From: Cryoendolithus antarcticus
Lineage: Eukaryota; Ascomycota; Dothideomycetes; Cladosporiales; Cladosporiaceae
Direction: 5' to 3'
Assembly (NCBI GenBank): GCA_002077065.1
Contig: NAJO01000045.1
Span: forward strand, 294,916 to 358,915
DNA length: 64,000 bases
Position numbers and translations under genes: made by a program. Shown here one piece after another: positions 51,495 through 64,000 of the stretch. Position 1 is the stretch's first letter. Every line of letters begins with the position of its first letter. Below the pieces are notes generated by a model. That model was not told where the DNA came from and made no database searches. It worked only from the letters and a program-made list of their open reading frames with translations.

Positions 51495-53651
51495 TTTGGA
51501 GGTTCTTAGAGAGCTGTGGAGGTCGCTTGTGGTAACGTAGGTACGGCTGCGAAAGTGGCTTCTGACCTGCAGAGCCGCTGAGAAAGTTGCTTTGGTTGAA
51601 ATAGTCGCCAGCGACTATGATGCAGGTAGTGGATGCTGTAGCGGGAGTCTTGGTGAGTGTGGGAGATGGTCGACAAGTATGCGTGTGATCGTGTTAAGTG
51701 TTCGTATCGTGGTAAAGGCATTTCTTGTGGAGTGGAAGCAGAGCACTCTGAAGTTTGTTGCGCTTGGCCAATGCGGTTTCAGACGACAATAGCAACACGA
51801 CAATTGCATTGGTGCTATTGAGACGGAGAAGTGCAGCAAGTGCTAAGGAAGGAGCGACCGAGACTGGAGCGTCGACTTGCCCCGCAGCTTGGTCGAGCGT
51901 ACATCCATCTGTGAAGCTTGGAGAACGGCTCCGTGAGACTCAGCAGCATGCAAACGCCACCTCAATACCCTCTCGCAGATACATCAGTGTGCTTCATGTC
52001 GAATCTGCTTTCGGCGCATAGCCAAGCGGCTGTGCGCTTAATCGTCCAAAGCTCCAATCCCGAACGCTCGACCAAAGAGACCATAGCTAGTAAGGAATCG
52101 GCACAACGGACAGATCGAGGAACAAAGGCGGGTGTGTATTGAGACGTGCGGGTAGACTGCGTGGGAGAGAGAGGGGGAAGAGTGCAAGAGTGGATGAGTG
52201 TGCTTAGCATGAGACGAAGTGGACCACCCACATGCCACCTCACTCACGACTGTCACATGATACCATATGACTTCGTCCAGATTTCGACCGAGCAATTCAA
52301 TGCCTACATGTCCAAGCCTGATGAATCTGAACCTAGATTGCGCATCGCTGGTGGACGCTCTATGTGCATTGTGACCTGGAACAATGGTCAGCACCGAACG
52401 TCCACAGATAATAGCGATCTTTTCAGAGCTCGCGCGTGGGAGACATACATGAAGATGGTGAAAGGGGGGACTAGGGTTGCTTTGATGGCACATACTGCTG
52501 GAGGACATCTGCCCATACCCTCCAGCGCAGGGCTCAAGTACCGTCATCGGGCTCCACATCTCATTGGCAGCCACTAATCCAGACTACTTGTTGTTGTGCT
52601 CGACCACGCATGGTGGACTGGCAGATTCATCATGCAATATGCTGTGACGGGAGAGAAGAGGTCTATGAAGTGAGGTCTACACAGTGTAGCGCCAAGCCTT
52701 CTTTGATGTGTGCGTCACTTCCTGCGAACCTATGCTGCACGCGGGCGAACGATCATATTCTGATCAATGGAATGATATGGCGCAGTATCTTCGTACATTG
52801 CTGCTGCATGTAGACGAGAGTGCTCGCGAATAGTGTGCGGTAGAAGTAACGCAGTGTTGTTGCACAGCATAAGCGGTTACCGATATACGCGGACTCCGGT
52901 CCGACCAGATGCACGTTACGTTCTTTCGACAGCTGTCGTCGCAAGCATGAGTTACGGCCCTCGATATTCCCGTCTTACAGCTGACACCGTCACGCGCGTT
53001 CGTCGTGGACAGCGCTGTGAGGACGCTGGTCATATGCTGCTGACTCACGAGTACGATGCGCCAGACAAATACTGTCTCAATACACCTCATCGTCGCCTCA
53101 CTGCCAGCGAGTGGAGAGCGCAGCAGGCAGGCTCACACCGCCCTCGTGGCTGCGTCTATCGCAGATCATCGAAAGTCTCTTCCTGCCTGCGAATTCGCTA
53201 GAGCACGAGGTGCCGCTGCCTCACAGGTCTGAGGCTGCTGTACTCTTATCACAATGGACAAAGACTCAGCTCCCTTGAGTTCTCCAGCATATCCTTTCTT
53301 TGACCCTTGTCCACTTTGTCTCATCCATCACCTGCTCACCTCAGACGTTCCGCATTGAGTCACTGACGGCAACAGTATATCCATATCGACACTGTGTACG
53401 GAGGCGGGCCCTCGTTCGACATCGACTGTTCACTGCAGCTGAAAGAGTGGACCCCTTCAACACTTCTCTATCAAAACGGTCCATCCCGATCCGTCAAACT
53501 TTGGCTCAGGCGTATCATCAACTCTGACATCGGCCCTTCTACTCTACCAACACAACTTCCTTCGCGTCTGACGCGGTAGGGAACGACTTGCCAAGCTCCC
53601 AGAGCTACTTGAAAGAGACGTACATTATCCAGCGGAACCATCCCGCAGAGC
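51495..53651. other. 2.2-kb intergenic region, no gene seen
   Basis: Between the divergent Cys-motif and trehalase genes. Frames up to about 180 codons exist but overlap on both strands and show no domains. One stress-response-element-like CCCCT occurs at about 53451, 200 bp before the trehalase start. No repeat or RNA gene was recognised. Confidence 0.4.
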
Positions 53652-56372
53652 ATGAGCTCGCAGAAATCCGATCTACCCATCCACACCACCAACGGTCACG
53701 CGATCGCATCGCAGACAGCTGCACAACGCTCAACCTCGCCAGACAGAATATGCGACGGAGCCAGGCCGCACCTTGGTAGAATCAGCGAGGCGGAGCGCAG
53801 TTTCGAACTCGACCCGTTCGCGAGTCCCGCCATCTACTATGGCGAGAGTCATGCGCCTAGAAAGCCCAAGAAGACGCGCACACTGTCAGCGGTAAGCAGT
53901 CCGCTCAGTCCGACCAGACCATACCCACGCACACCGCCAAGCCCACGCAGCCCACACCAGCATGAGAAACGAATATCCCTGCAGCCATTTGCAAAAGTAC
54001 TGACAGAGTGCTGCACGCAGATCGAGAGCAGGGGAGAGAAGGAGACACATGAGAGCTACAAGCCACCCACCCGGCGGCGGAGTCACGGTAAGTCAATCAA
54101 GCAAGCACTGCATAGGATGTACCGAAATGCTGACAGCGTGCAGATGCGCAGGGTAATGCACCTCGCCGATTTCTCATCAACGTCGCCGATACTCTGAAGC
54201 TGCTACTCTCACGTGAGGACACCAACAACAATGTTCAGATCACCATCGATGATGTCGGTCCGAAGACGCTTTCGCTGGGTACAGCATCATCTGGAGGCTA
54301 TCGCACCTTCGACATCCGTGGCACGTACATGCTCAGTAATCTGCTGCAGGAGCTTACTGTCGCACACCAGTTTGGGCGCAAGCAGATCGTGCTCGACGAA
54401 GCGAGATTGAACGAGAACCCGGTCAACAGACTTTCTCGCTTGATCAGAGATTCTTTCTGGCCGAACCTCACGCGTCGCATTGATGGGTCAAATATCAAAC
54501 AGGTTGGGAGGGATCCCAAAGACTGGACTGCCGACCCTCGTCCACGAATTTACATCCCAATAGGTGCACCAGAGCAATTTGAGTATTACACCCGCATTGC
54601 TCGGGAGCATCCAAACATGCGACTAGATGTCCAGTGGCTGAACGAAAAGTGCGACGACAACGAGTACGTGCGCGATCTGAACAATGCGCCCGGTCTACTG
54701 GCTGTGGCCATGAAGCGCATTGCGGATACTCCTGAAGGCGAGCCTGACTTCGAGGGACTGCCTTTCGTTGTGCCCGGTGGCCGTTTCAATGAGCTGTACG
54801 GCTGGGACAGCTACATGGAGACTATTGGATTGCTCATCAATGACAAAGTCGACCTCTGCGAGAACATGGTCAAGCACTTCTGCTTCTGCATCCGCCACTA
54901 CGGCAAAATCTTGAACGCCAACCGCACATACTACCTCTGTCGCTCCCAGCCACCTTTCCTCACTGACATGGCGCTCCGCATCTACGATCATATCAAGCAA
55001 GAGCCTCGTGCACTGGACTTTCTTCGAGAAGCACTCCTGGCTGCGATGAAGGACTATCACGATACTTGGATGTCAGCACCTCGCTATGATCCCGAATCTG
55101 GTCTATCACGCTACGTCCCAGGTGGCATGGGTGTGCCACCCGAGACCGAAGCGTCACATTTCGTCCACGTCCTCCAGCCGTACGCAGACAGGCACAACAT
55201 GACGTTCCAAGAATTCGTCAAAGCCTACAACTACGGCCACGTCTTCGAGCCAGAACTAGACGAGTACTTCCTGCACGACCGCGCTGTCCGCGAATCCGGT
55301 CACGACACCTCCTACCGTCTCGAGAAAGTCGCCGCGCACCTCGCCACCATCGATCTCAACTCCTGCCTCTACAAGATCGAAGCCGATCTCGGTCGCTGCA
55401 TTCGCCTCTACTTCAACGACCGTCTCGAGATCCCCGCCGAATGGCGCGCGAAGACTCACAAAGCCGAGTTCGAGACTTCATCGTACTGGGATCGCCAAGC
55501 TCGTAACCGTCGCCGCCAGATGGATAAGCTCATGTGGAGCGAAGAGGAAGGCATGTTCTTCGACTACAATACCAAGCTGAAGCAACAGACTGGTTACGAG
55601 TCCGCCACGACCTTCTGGGCGCTCTGGGCCGGTGCAGCCACGCCTCGTCAAGCTCAGACCATGGTCGAGAAGGCGCTGCCAAAGTTTGAGGCACTCGGCG
55701 GTCTTGTCTCTGGGACTGAGAAGTCTCGCGGTGCTGTTGGCTTGCATCGCCCGAATCGGCAGTGGGACTTCCCCTTCGGCTGGGCGCCGCAGCAAATTCT
55801 TGCCTGGACTGGATTGCTGCGCTATGGCTTTGACGACGACGCGCAAAGACTGGCGTACAGGTGGATCTACATGGTCACCAAGGCTTTTGTCGATTTCAAC
55901 GGCGTTGTGGTTGAGAAGTACGACGTCACGCAGGCCGTGGATCCCCATCGCGTTACTGCCGAGTACGGGAACCAGGGCTCGGACTTCAAGGGGGTTGCTA
56001 CGGAAGGGTAAGTGCCTCTGCCTCACCCAATTAAAGTCTGTGAGATGCTGACTATGACGCTGCAGGTTCGGCTGGGTCAACGCCTCCTACGTCTACGGCC
56101 TTCAGATCGTTAATGCCCATATGAAGCGCGCGCTAGGCGCTCTTACTACGTGGGACACCTTCAAGAAGGCGACCCAGCCTGAGTACGCGTTTGAAGACCA
56201 TGGGCGTGTGGAGAAGCCTGTTGCTACTAAGCCTCTACACCCCGATGCGCAGCCGGACGCGCAGCCTGTGGGCATGTACGGATCGAAGATTACGGCGGGC
56301 AAGACGAGTGCTGATCCGCTGCTGGATGCGCACAAGGGGCCGGAGCCGGGCAGCCCGCATGCTAGCGGTTAG
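53652..56372 (+). CDS. NTH1: neutral trehalase
   Basis: Cytosolic alpha,alpha-trehalase (GH37) that hydrolyses trehalose to glucose during stress recovery and spore germination. Three exons, 53652-54087, 54144-56007 and 56066-56372, with introns of 56 and 58 bp, for 868 aa. Signatures: [14 protein letters not shown] and [13 protein letters not shown] regulatory Ca-binding loop is seen as [15 protein letters not shown], as in yeast Nth1. PKA-type sites lie in the N-terminus (RRRSH, KKTRTLS). Exon 1 ends exactly after RRRSH. The catalytic domain should end near [17 protein letters not shown] lineage-specific tail of about 75 residues follows to TAG. The frame continues open for another 184 codons (see separate entry). 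Confidence 0.94.
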
Positions 56373-56924
56373 GAATCGCATCTGAAGCACACGGAGTCTG
56401 GAGAGAAGCTGTCGCATGGTTTCGCGGAGTGGATCAAGCATACTGCGACGCCTACGCCGGCTACGTTTGCACCGCTACAGCCTACTGTCATTGCTGATCG
56501 CGCTATCTCGGCGCCAGTGGTCACTGACCCTACGGCTGCCGCACACGCCGCAGCATCAGCTGCTGCTCCTGTACCTGCACCCACACCGGCATCTCCTACG
56601 ACCACCCCGGCAATTCAGCGTCCGACTTCCATAGCTATGCCCGCACCACTAGCACCGACATTCACACCTAATTTGGTCCCTACATCCCCGTCCTCGGCCC
56701 CTGCCTCAGCATTCCCAACCCCTCAACCCGACGCCCTACAGCACGCGACTCTGCACCCTGGCCCAGCTACACCTGTCCCTCACGCCCGCTCACATCATCG
56801 CACAGGCTCTGATCTGGGATCCTCGGGGAGTGCGTCTAGTGCTGGAAGTGGGAGTGCGAAGATCAGGGAGAAGGTGAAGAAGTATGATGAATTGAGTGGG
56901 GAGAAGAGGGAGAAGGAGTACTAG
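56373..56924 (+). other. in-frame extension beyond trehalase stop
   Basis: After TAG at 56370-56372 the same frame runs 183 sense codons to TAG at 56922-56924. It begins ESHLKHTESGEKLSHGFAEW, then a Pro/Ala/Thr-rich stretch, then a Ser/Gly run, and ends REKVKKYDELSGEKREKEY. The composition looks like a disordered coding tail rather than random DNA. No Met precedes it closely (the first in-frame ATG is at about 56637), so it is unlikely to be an independent gene. Options are stop-codon readthrough, an unrecognised intron removing the TAG (a weak phase-0 donor, GTGGGC, lies at about 56267), or a decayed C-terminus. Confidence 0.5.
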
Positions 56925-57378
56925 GGGTTCTAGACTTGAGCATGTTACTGCGCAGGAATTTCAGGTGTTATCAGGAGGACGTTGAGAGTCTGGGGGGAGT
57001 CTCTGGGCAAGGAACGGCGACCTCAAGTGTTCTTGCGATGCACCTAGATGGGAGATGGGCTGGCGGTCCGTAGACCTATGGAACTGAATAACCTACAACA
57101 TGCTGTTCCGTTGCATTGAGTGCTTCGATGGTGCTTGTTAGCGGACTTGCTCGTAGAAGCCAAATGCTGCGGGCTTGGCACTGACAGCTCGGGAGTGCCA
57201 GGCCTCGCGTGGTGTGGATCTGCATCAACTTCGAGTTATCGCATTGCCCATTGCGTACCGCATGCCTTGAGCATAGCTTCTTTCATTCCGTTCCTCGTAA
57301 TTCATCTTTCCTGCGCGTGACCAGACTGCGACTTCCTTCATTGTGCAAGCGCGAACACCTCTCCCTTTGGCAGCCATC
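56925..57378. other. intergenic / TOM70 promoter
   Basis: 454 bp between the trehalase extension and Tom70. No TATA box or coding frame was recognised. The last 100 bases are a C/T-rich leader. Confidence 0.4.
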
Positions 57379-59442
<2,064 letters not shown>

Positions 59443-59972
59443 TCGATGAGATGCAAGGAGATGAGAGTGAGACGGAGTGATGGACGAGGGTATGAGTATC
59501 GTGGGGCCTCTGCGGGAGAGCCCGAGGGGTGCTTTGGAGTTGAAAGGAGAGGGCGAGCAAAACGAGCTTTCTTGTACTATACACCACTTCTGCCATCTAC
59601 CATGCAAACCATTAATTCCGTCTTTACAAGCCAGCCGCTATGCTGATCGAGAGCATGATAATGTACAGCAACGCGAGGAACTTGCTCTTCAATACCTCTC
59701 CATTCCCTCCCTCGAGTTTCCTTGCTGCACGCTCACTCTGCGATCTCGCTTGCGCTGTGCACATACGCAACATCGAGTGGCTGGCCGGTGCAGCTGATAG
59801 ATGGGCCATCAGCCCTGCGAACGCATCCGCGCCGGGAGTGTCTCGGCACTCTGATCGGCTCCATTGTGCGATACGTAGTTGCACCTCTGCTTGCGCTTCC
59901 TCCAGTCGCAGACTTGACGTTGGCGCCTCGTTCTCCACGGCGACAGTTCGCTCGCGTATCATGATGTCGAGC
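59443..59972. other. convergent 3' region, no gene seen
   Basis: 530 bp between the stops of Tom70 and the PY-motif membrane protein. Frames here are antisense extensions of the neighbour and have no features. Confidence 0.45.
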
Positions 59973-60599
59973 TCAGCTCCCCCTCGCAGGCCCACTCCTC
60001 CAGTAATCCACAACATCCCCATCCTCATGCCTACCAGTCGACGGCCCCTGATACACCGGCGGATCCCGCAGCCCGCTCTGCTCCCTAGTGAGGGCAGGTG
60101 GCGGTGCACTGACCCCCACCGCTCCTCCAGACGGGTTTGCAGGCCCATCAACCTTCGCCACATAAGCCGGCGGCGCCTCCCCGCGCTCATCCAACCCCTC
60201 AACCCTCTCCAACCCCCTCCCCTCCCCAATCCCCGGCCCTCCACTCCACCCGCCTCTCCAATTCGGCGGCTGCATCTCCCATCCTCCCCCCATGCCCCCT
60301 CGTCCGCCAGCCTGCTGCTGCGACTGCTGATAAGCGTTGTATCTTAGCATTGCCTTTCGCCTGCGGCGGAACATGAAGAAGAAGATTATGCCTGCCACGC
60401 AGAGGAGGAGCGCTATGAAGATGAAGTAGTGGGATATTAGGCCTGTGGATGTGCCGTCGTCGGGGCCCCCAGGGTTGGAGGAGGGAGACGGGTTGGCGGA
60501 GTCGGAGAAGGGGGGTGGGCCGGAGGTAGAGCTGGGGGAGAAGTCGAGGGTTACGGTGGGGGTGGCGGTGAATGTGAGGGGGCCGTCGGTCGTGGCCAT
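59973..60599 (-). CDS. single-pass membrane protein with PPAY motif
   Basis: 208 aa, single exon. It has a Ser/Thr/Pro-rich N-terminal half (about 50 residues, no signal peptide), then one membrane helix (YFIFIALLLCVAGIIFFFMF). A basic stop-transfer run RRRRK follows directly, giving a probable outside N-terminus. The cytosolic tail is Gly/Trp/Pro-rich and contains EAPPAYV, a PPxY motif that binds WW domains of Rsp5/Nedd4-type ubiquitin ligases. This is the layout of fungal ubiquitin-ligase adaptors and of many uncharacterised small plasma-membrane proteins. The family is not identified. Confidence 0.65.
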   Translation of the reverse strand: MATTDGPLTFTATPTVTLDFSPSSTSGPPPFSDSANPSPSSNPGGPDDGTSTGLISHYFIFIALLLCVAGIIFFFMFRRRRKAMLRYNAYQQSQQQAGGRGGMGGGWEMQPPNWRGGWSGGPGIGEGRGLERVEGLDERGEAPPAYVAKVDGPANPSGGAVGVSAPPPALTREQSGLRDPPVYQGPSTGRHEDGDVVDYWRSGPARGS

Positions 60600-61034
60600 C
60601 GTGGTTGTGACAGGGTACCACAGGACGGGGTTGGTAGGAGCCTAGCTTGGGCGTTGATTCGAGAGTCGCTGGGAAGGTGTATGTAGCAATGCGTTACCGT
60701 CTACCAAGTGGCTATGTAGCCTGCTGGTCGTGCTCCCGCTTCGAGTCCGTGGCTCTGAAGCCAATGCTGTCAACGACCAGATGAGTAGTACAACGGAGGG
60801 TGGCCGCATGGATGCACCTAGCCGCTAACCTAGCCGCTCAACCAAGCTTTCTTAGCGCGATCTGGAGCGGGGCCAAGATCTGGGTGCCTGAGGCCTGACG
60901 GAGGAGACTTGGATTTCATCGAACGTATCTTTAAGGCTCAAGGCATTTCCATCTCTGCGAATTTTGGTCTCAATTTGATTTCTGACCGATGCAATGGCAC
61001 CAGATAGGGGCTCAGCAGTGAGCCGTAGTCGGCA
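60600..61034. other. divergent intergenic region
   Basis: 435 bp between the PY-motif membrane protein and the PPR-like gene. It contains a short direct duplication (CTAGCCGCTAACCTAGCCGCT at about 60819-60838). No other feature was seen. Confidence 0.4.
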
Positions 61035-63869
61035 ATGGGTCCTACGAGGTTCGACAATTGGCTGGCGAGGCCAACGACGCTTCGTCTGTTGCGCCAGCTC
61101 GTAGGTCCTGAGGGATCTTCTACCAAAGGACGGCAGTGTCACCTCCCGTTCATCGCATCGAGGCCTTCGGTCCGTCGTTATGCTGCTCTTGCGGTCGCAA
61201 AGTCAAATGGCGACGAGCGACCGGAAGTCGAAGACTGTGGTCCGCGGCGCCAGGGGAACCAACTTGACGCTGAGCGAAATGGTCTGGCTCGACCTGCGGC
61301 AGATCTGGTCGCAGAACGAGTCGCAGTCGCCTTGAGTCTTCGATTATCCAGCTCTGACGACTCTGGAGACTCACCAGAGCAGCGACCACATCCCGAGGAT
61401 GATTTCGCCATGACGATGCATCAATGCAGTGTTGAAATCAGAGAGCTCAAGGGGCAGCTACTCATCGATCACTCAAGCAACGCGGAGAATTGGGCAGCCT
61501 GGATTCAAAGTCTGCAATTCCGCCAGCGATTACATGGGCACCGCGGTGTCATGGCTGTCTACCATGGCCTGCGGCTGCGCAATCTTGATCTGCCGATTCA
61601 AGGTCCGCATGCAGACGTGCTCTGGAATTCCATCATCGACGCCGGCATATCCATGGAGCGTGCTGGTAGACCGCATGGCGAGCTGAGGAGCATATATCGT
61701 CATGCGAATGTTTTGCGCGTCGTGCATGGCAAGGTACTTGCAGACCTTTACATTCGCATCATCGGTCGTCTGCTCCGAACTGCATCCAGTACGCATGATG
61801 ATAATCAGTCTGTTGTACTAAAGTGGCATCGTCGGCTGGTACGAGACAATTGGTATGGACCTGGCGATGCGCGGAAACTTGTGGCGGACGTGCTGCAGAG
61901 CGCAAGTAAGAAGACTGCATTTCATGCGTTCGAAGTAATCTACGATGCTGTGGCAGAGCACGACTGCTACGATTATTGCATGCCGATCGTATTCGAACAT
62001 GGCGATGAAGCTGATGTAGAGGCATGGCATGGCCTCTTTGTACGCCATGATGACTTACCAAGTGCGGGATACGCTACTGAATCTGTGGTCGCGCGGCTCT
62101 TGGACCATGTGAGAGATGATAGAGGCAACACCTCAGTGCTAAATCGGAGTCTGCGCAAAGGACCTGCCCTAGCTACACCTGTGTCTCCTCGATCCATGCT
62201 GAATAGTCTACTGGGCGAAGTGCATGGCATCACACCAAAACTCATCAGCGACTCGTTCTGCGCCAAGCTGTTCGCCACAGCAGCCTTTTCCATCGACTTC
62301 GTTATAAGAACACTTACTGTCCTAGGTATCGAAGCGTTGGGCCCACTAGCACTTCGCGAGCTGGCCATGCGGATCACGTTGACGGAAGATCTGGATGCAA
62401 GACTCGCGCAGATCACAGCGGCGGGACTACAGCTCACAGATTGTATGTATAGTCGACTGCTCCGCAAAGTAGTAAACGACCGCTCGGAAGAGCTGTACCG
62501 GGCACTAGTACACAGCGACCAGCATCCTGAGAACTACGATGACGCGCACATGCAGAAGACGCTGCTTGCCAATTTCTTGGAGGCAGGCGATGGCTTACAA
62601 GTCCAGCTTACGCTACTTTGCCTGCAGCAGGCGGATGTAAATCTGGATCACTTGGTGTGGAACAGAATACTGCAGCATTGTGCCAAGCAAGGCAATTGGG
62701 ACGGCGTCACCAAAGCTTTCCAGCACATCCAATCGGAAAGAATGCCGCTCTCCGTGCGCTCCATCAACTTCATGAAGAAGTATATCTTGCCTACACGGAC
62801 ACGTGGTAAGCAGCCTAATCCGAGCGGTGGCATTGTCCGCAACGAGCGAATCGCTCGCGACTTCGTACTGAAAGCGTCTATCTACGCAGCAGAGCATGGC
62901 CAACACGTGCCCCCGTTTATCTGGACAGAGCTGCTAAAGCGCTATGGCATGGAGTATGACATGGATGGGGTTGAGACGATTGCTACTTGGCTGGTCGAGC
63001 ATTATCACAATGACGCAAAGCCCGCGATACGACCGCCGAGGACGCATGATCCGACTCAGGTCTCTAACAAAGCTGTACTGAGGGCCACATTGACCGATAA
63101 TATGCTGCGTGCTATTGTAATGTGGGGTATACGCGACGCAGGGCACCGTGACATGCTTCACGAAACGAATTTGGACGAGAAACGCTCGGCAACACCCGCA
63201 TCGCACGACGCCGAGGACCTGATCGATTCACCAGTATGGGCGCAGGGGTTGGTCCTACTCAAGAAGCTGAGAGAAGAAGGATTCCACGTGAAAACTCAGG
63301 TCGTCCGCGAAGCTTTGAGACAGCAACTGTGGGTGATGTTCGGACCGTCTGCCTCCATGGTACCTGCGAATACCCTGATCATAGAGCGTAACAGGTTGTC
63401 TCTAGCGCACTACGTGCTTCATGCTCAACGGATTTGGAGGACTGATCAGGTTCACTCGTCCGATCACGCATTTGTTGTACCAGTCTGGTCTGCTGACGAG
63501 CAGGCTATCCTGTACCGCCGTGTATTTGGGGATGCCCGCGGGGTTCGGCAACAGACTCGCGAGTACGCGGATGTCAAGACTTGGGTGGCTGACGGCGGTC
63601 ATGTCGAAGAGCGCGGTGAGAGCTCGCCGTATGATTTGCGAGTACTCTGGGAAACCAGCCCACATCGGATCGGCGGCGCGGCAGGCGAGAGAGGACTTGT
63701 GCCTTATGATAGACGTCCTGCGAGACATCTGAGTTCTACAGCAGTCAAGATGCGGCGGACTCGACTGAGGCTCAATCCTGGATCTACAGTCGGCCCGAAG
63801 TCTAGGCCACAGGCTCCAACCCTCTACATCCCCACAACTATCCTGCAAGCCCAGTCCAAACCAGACTAA
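61035..63869 (+). CDS. PPR-like mitochondrial protein
   Basis: 944 aa, single exon, starting MGPTRFDNWLARPTTLRLLR. The first 60 residues are rich in Arg and Ser with almost no acidic residues, typical of a mitochondrial presequence. The rest is all-helical with loosely repeated 35-residue units, for example LLCLQQADVNLDHLVWNRIL, AKQGNWDGVTKAFQHIQSER and PLSVRSINFMKKYI. This is the look of fungal pentatricopeptide proteins that control mitochondrial mRNA processing or translation. I cannot name the orthologue. The C-terminal 60 residues are basic. The stop is 22 bp from the stop of the converging gene. Confidence 0.6.
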   Translation: MGPTRFDNWLARPTTLRLLRQLVGPEGSSTKGRQCHLPFIASRPSVRRYAALAVAKSNGDERPEVEDCGPRRQGNQLDAERNGLARPAADLVAERVAVALSLRLSSSDDSGDSPEQRPHPEDDFAMTMHQCSVEIRELKGQLLIDHSSNAENWAAWIQSLQFRQRLHGHRGVMAVYHGLRLRNLDLPIQGPHADVLWNSIIDAGISMERAGRPHGELRSIYRHANVLRVVHGKVLADLYIRIIGRLLRTASSTHDDNQSVVLKWHRRLVRDNWYGPGDARKLVADVLQSASKKTAFHAFEVIYDAVAEHDCYDYCMPIVFEHGDEADVEAWHGLFVRHDDLPSAGYATESVVARLLDHVRDDRGNTSVLNRSLRKGPALATPVSPRSMLNSLLGEVHGITPKLISDSFCAKLFATAAFSIDFVIRTLTVLGIEALGPLALRELAMRITLTEDLDARLAQITAAGLQLTDCMYSRLLRKVVNDRSEELYRALVHSDQHPENYDDAHMQKTLLANFLEAGDGLQVQLTLLCLQQADVNLDHLVWNRILQHCAKQGNWDGVTKAFQHIQSERMPLSVRSINFMKKYILPTRTRGKQPNPSGGIVRNERIARDFVLKASIYAAEHGQHVPPFIWTELLKRYGMEYDMDGVETIATWLVEHYHNDAKPAIRPPRTHDPTQVSNKAVLRATLTDNMLRAIVMWGIRDAGHRDMLHETNLDEKRSATPASHDAEDLIDSPVWAQGLVLLKKLREEGFHVKTQVVREALRQQLWVMFGPSASMVPANTLIIERNRLSLAHYVLHAQRIWRTDQVHSSDHAFVVPVWSADEQAILYRRVFGDARGVRQQTREYADVKTWVADGGHVEERGESSPYDLRVLWETSPHRIGGAAGERGLVPYDRRPARHLSSTAVKMRRTRLRLNPGSTVGPKSRPQAPTLYIPTTILQAQSKPD

Positions 63870-63891
63870 ACATCGCCCCACGGTCTAAGGT

Positions 63892-64000
63892 CTACCCCTC
63901 CACAGCATCCACCGCCACCTGCTCAGCCATCGAATTCGCATCCTCAACCCACTCACCCAAGTACTCCGGCACAGCCTTCACCTTGTTATACTCGCTCTCC
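63892..64000 (-). CDS. C-terminal end of a gene cut by the window edge
   Basis: On the minus strand the last 35 codons read ESEYNKVKAVPEYLGEWVED and then NSMAEQVAVDAVEG before TAG (63894-63892). The composition is coding-like (acidic, helical) and the stop sits 22 bp from the convergent PPR-like gene, a spacing like that of the pair at 25.85 kb. Too short to identify. Confidence 0.5.
   Translation of the reverse strand, partial: ESEYNKVKAVPEYLGEWVEDANSMAEQVAVDAVEG

Overview
The window is nuclear DNA of a filamentous ascomycete, most likely a dothideomycete-type mould. The protein families are fungal (neutral trehalase, NpgA-type phosphopantetheinyl transferase, BUD2-type RasGAP, a HeLo-like pseudokinase). 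The introns are short (about 50-115 bp) with GT..AG ends and branch sites such as CTAAC or CTGAC. Genes lie on both strands with short intergenic gaps. No operons, ribosome binding sites, CRISPR arrays or intact transposons were seen.

Layout. 0-8.3 kb: a secreted GPI-type PAN-like protein, a coiled-coil protein with an HPD motif, nucleoporin Nup82 divergent from cap-binding protein CBP20, and the glutaminase subunit of PLP synthase. 9.8-16.2 kb: an NpgA-type 4'-phosphopantetheinyl transferase, an orphan protein with one membrane segment, Tudor-SN (SND1), and a CCDC97-type protein. 16.5-20.4 kb: a trypsin-like protease domain and a HeLo-like pseudokinase in one continuous reading frame broken by a single TAA; this is the most unusual locus here. 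21.6-25.9 kb: a CPR-type reductase that lacks the FMN domain, and a conserved fungal LRR-like protein. 25.9-29.5 kb: a small group of a FAD monooxygenase, an NmrA-like protein and a SnoaL-like protein. 29.6-31.9 kb: a six-exon secreted metallophosphoesterase/5'-nucleotidase. 31.9-36.5 kb is gene-poor. 36.5-41.8 kb: a BTB protein, a COX7-like subunit divergent from TFIIH subunit Tfb5, a GFA-domain protein, and RACK1/Cpc2, whose second intron carries a U24-type box C/D snoRNA. 43.7-51.5 kb: a BUD2/CLA2-type RasGAP and a large nuclear-looking Cys-motif protein. 53.7-59.4 kb: neutral trehalase, whose frame continues past its TAG for 184 codons, and Tom70. 60.0-64.0 kb: a PY-motif membrane protein, a PPR-like mitochondrial protein, and the C-terminus of a further minus-strand gene.

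Most genes are housekeeping (nuclear pore, cap binding, TFIIH, ribosome-associated RACK1, mitochondrial import and respiration, trehalose and vitamin B6 metabolism). The accessory-looking parts are 16.5-20.4 kb, 25.9-29.5 kb and 31.9-36.5 kb. All exon models were built by reading splice signals and frame continuity by eye; no alignment or transcript data were available.
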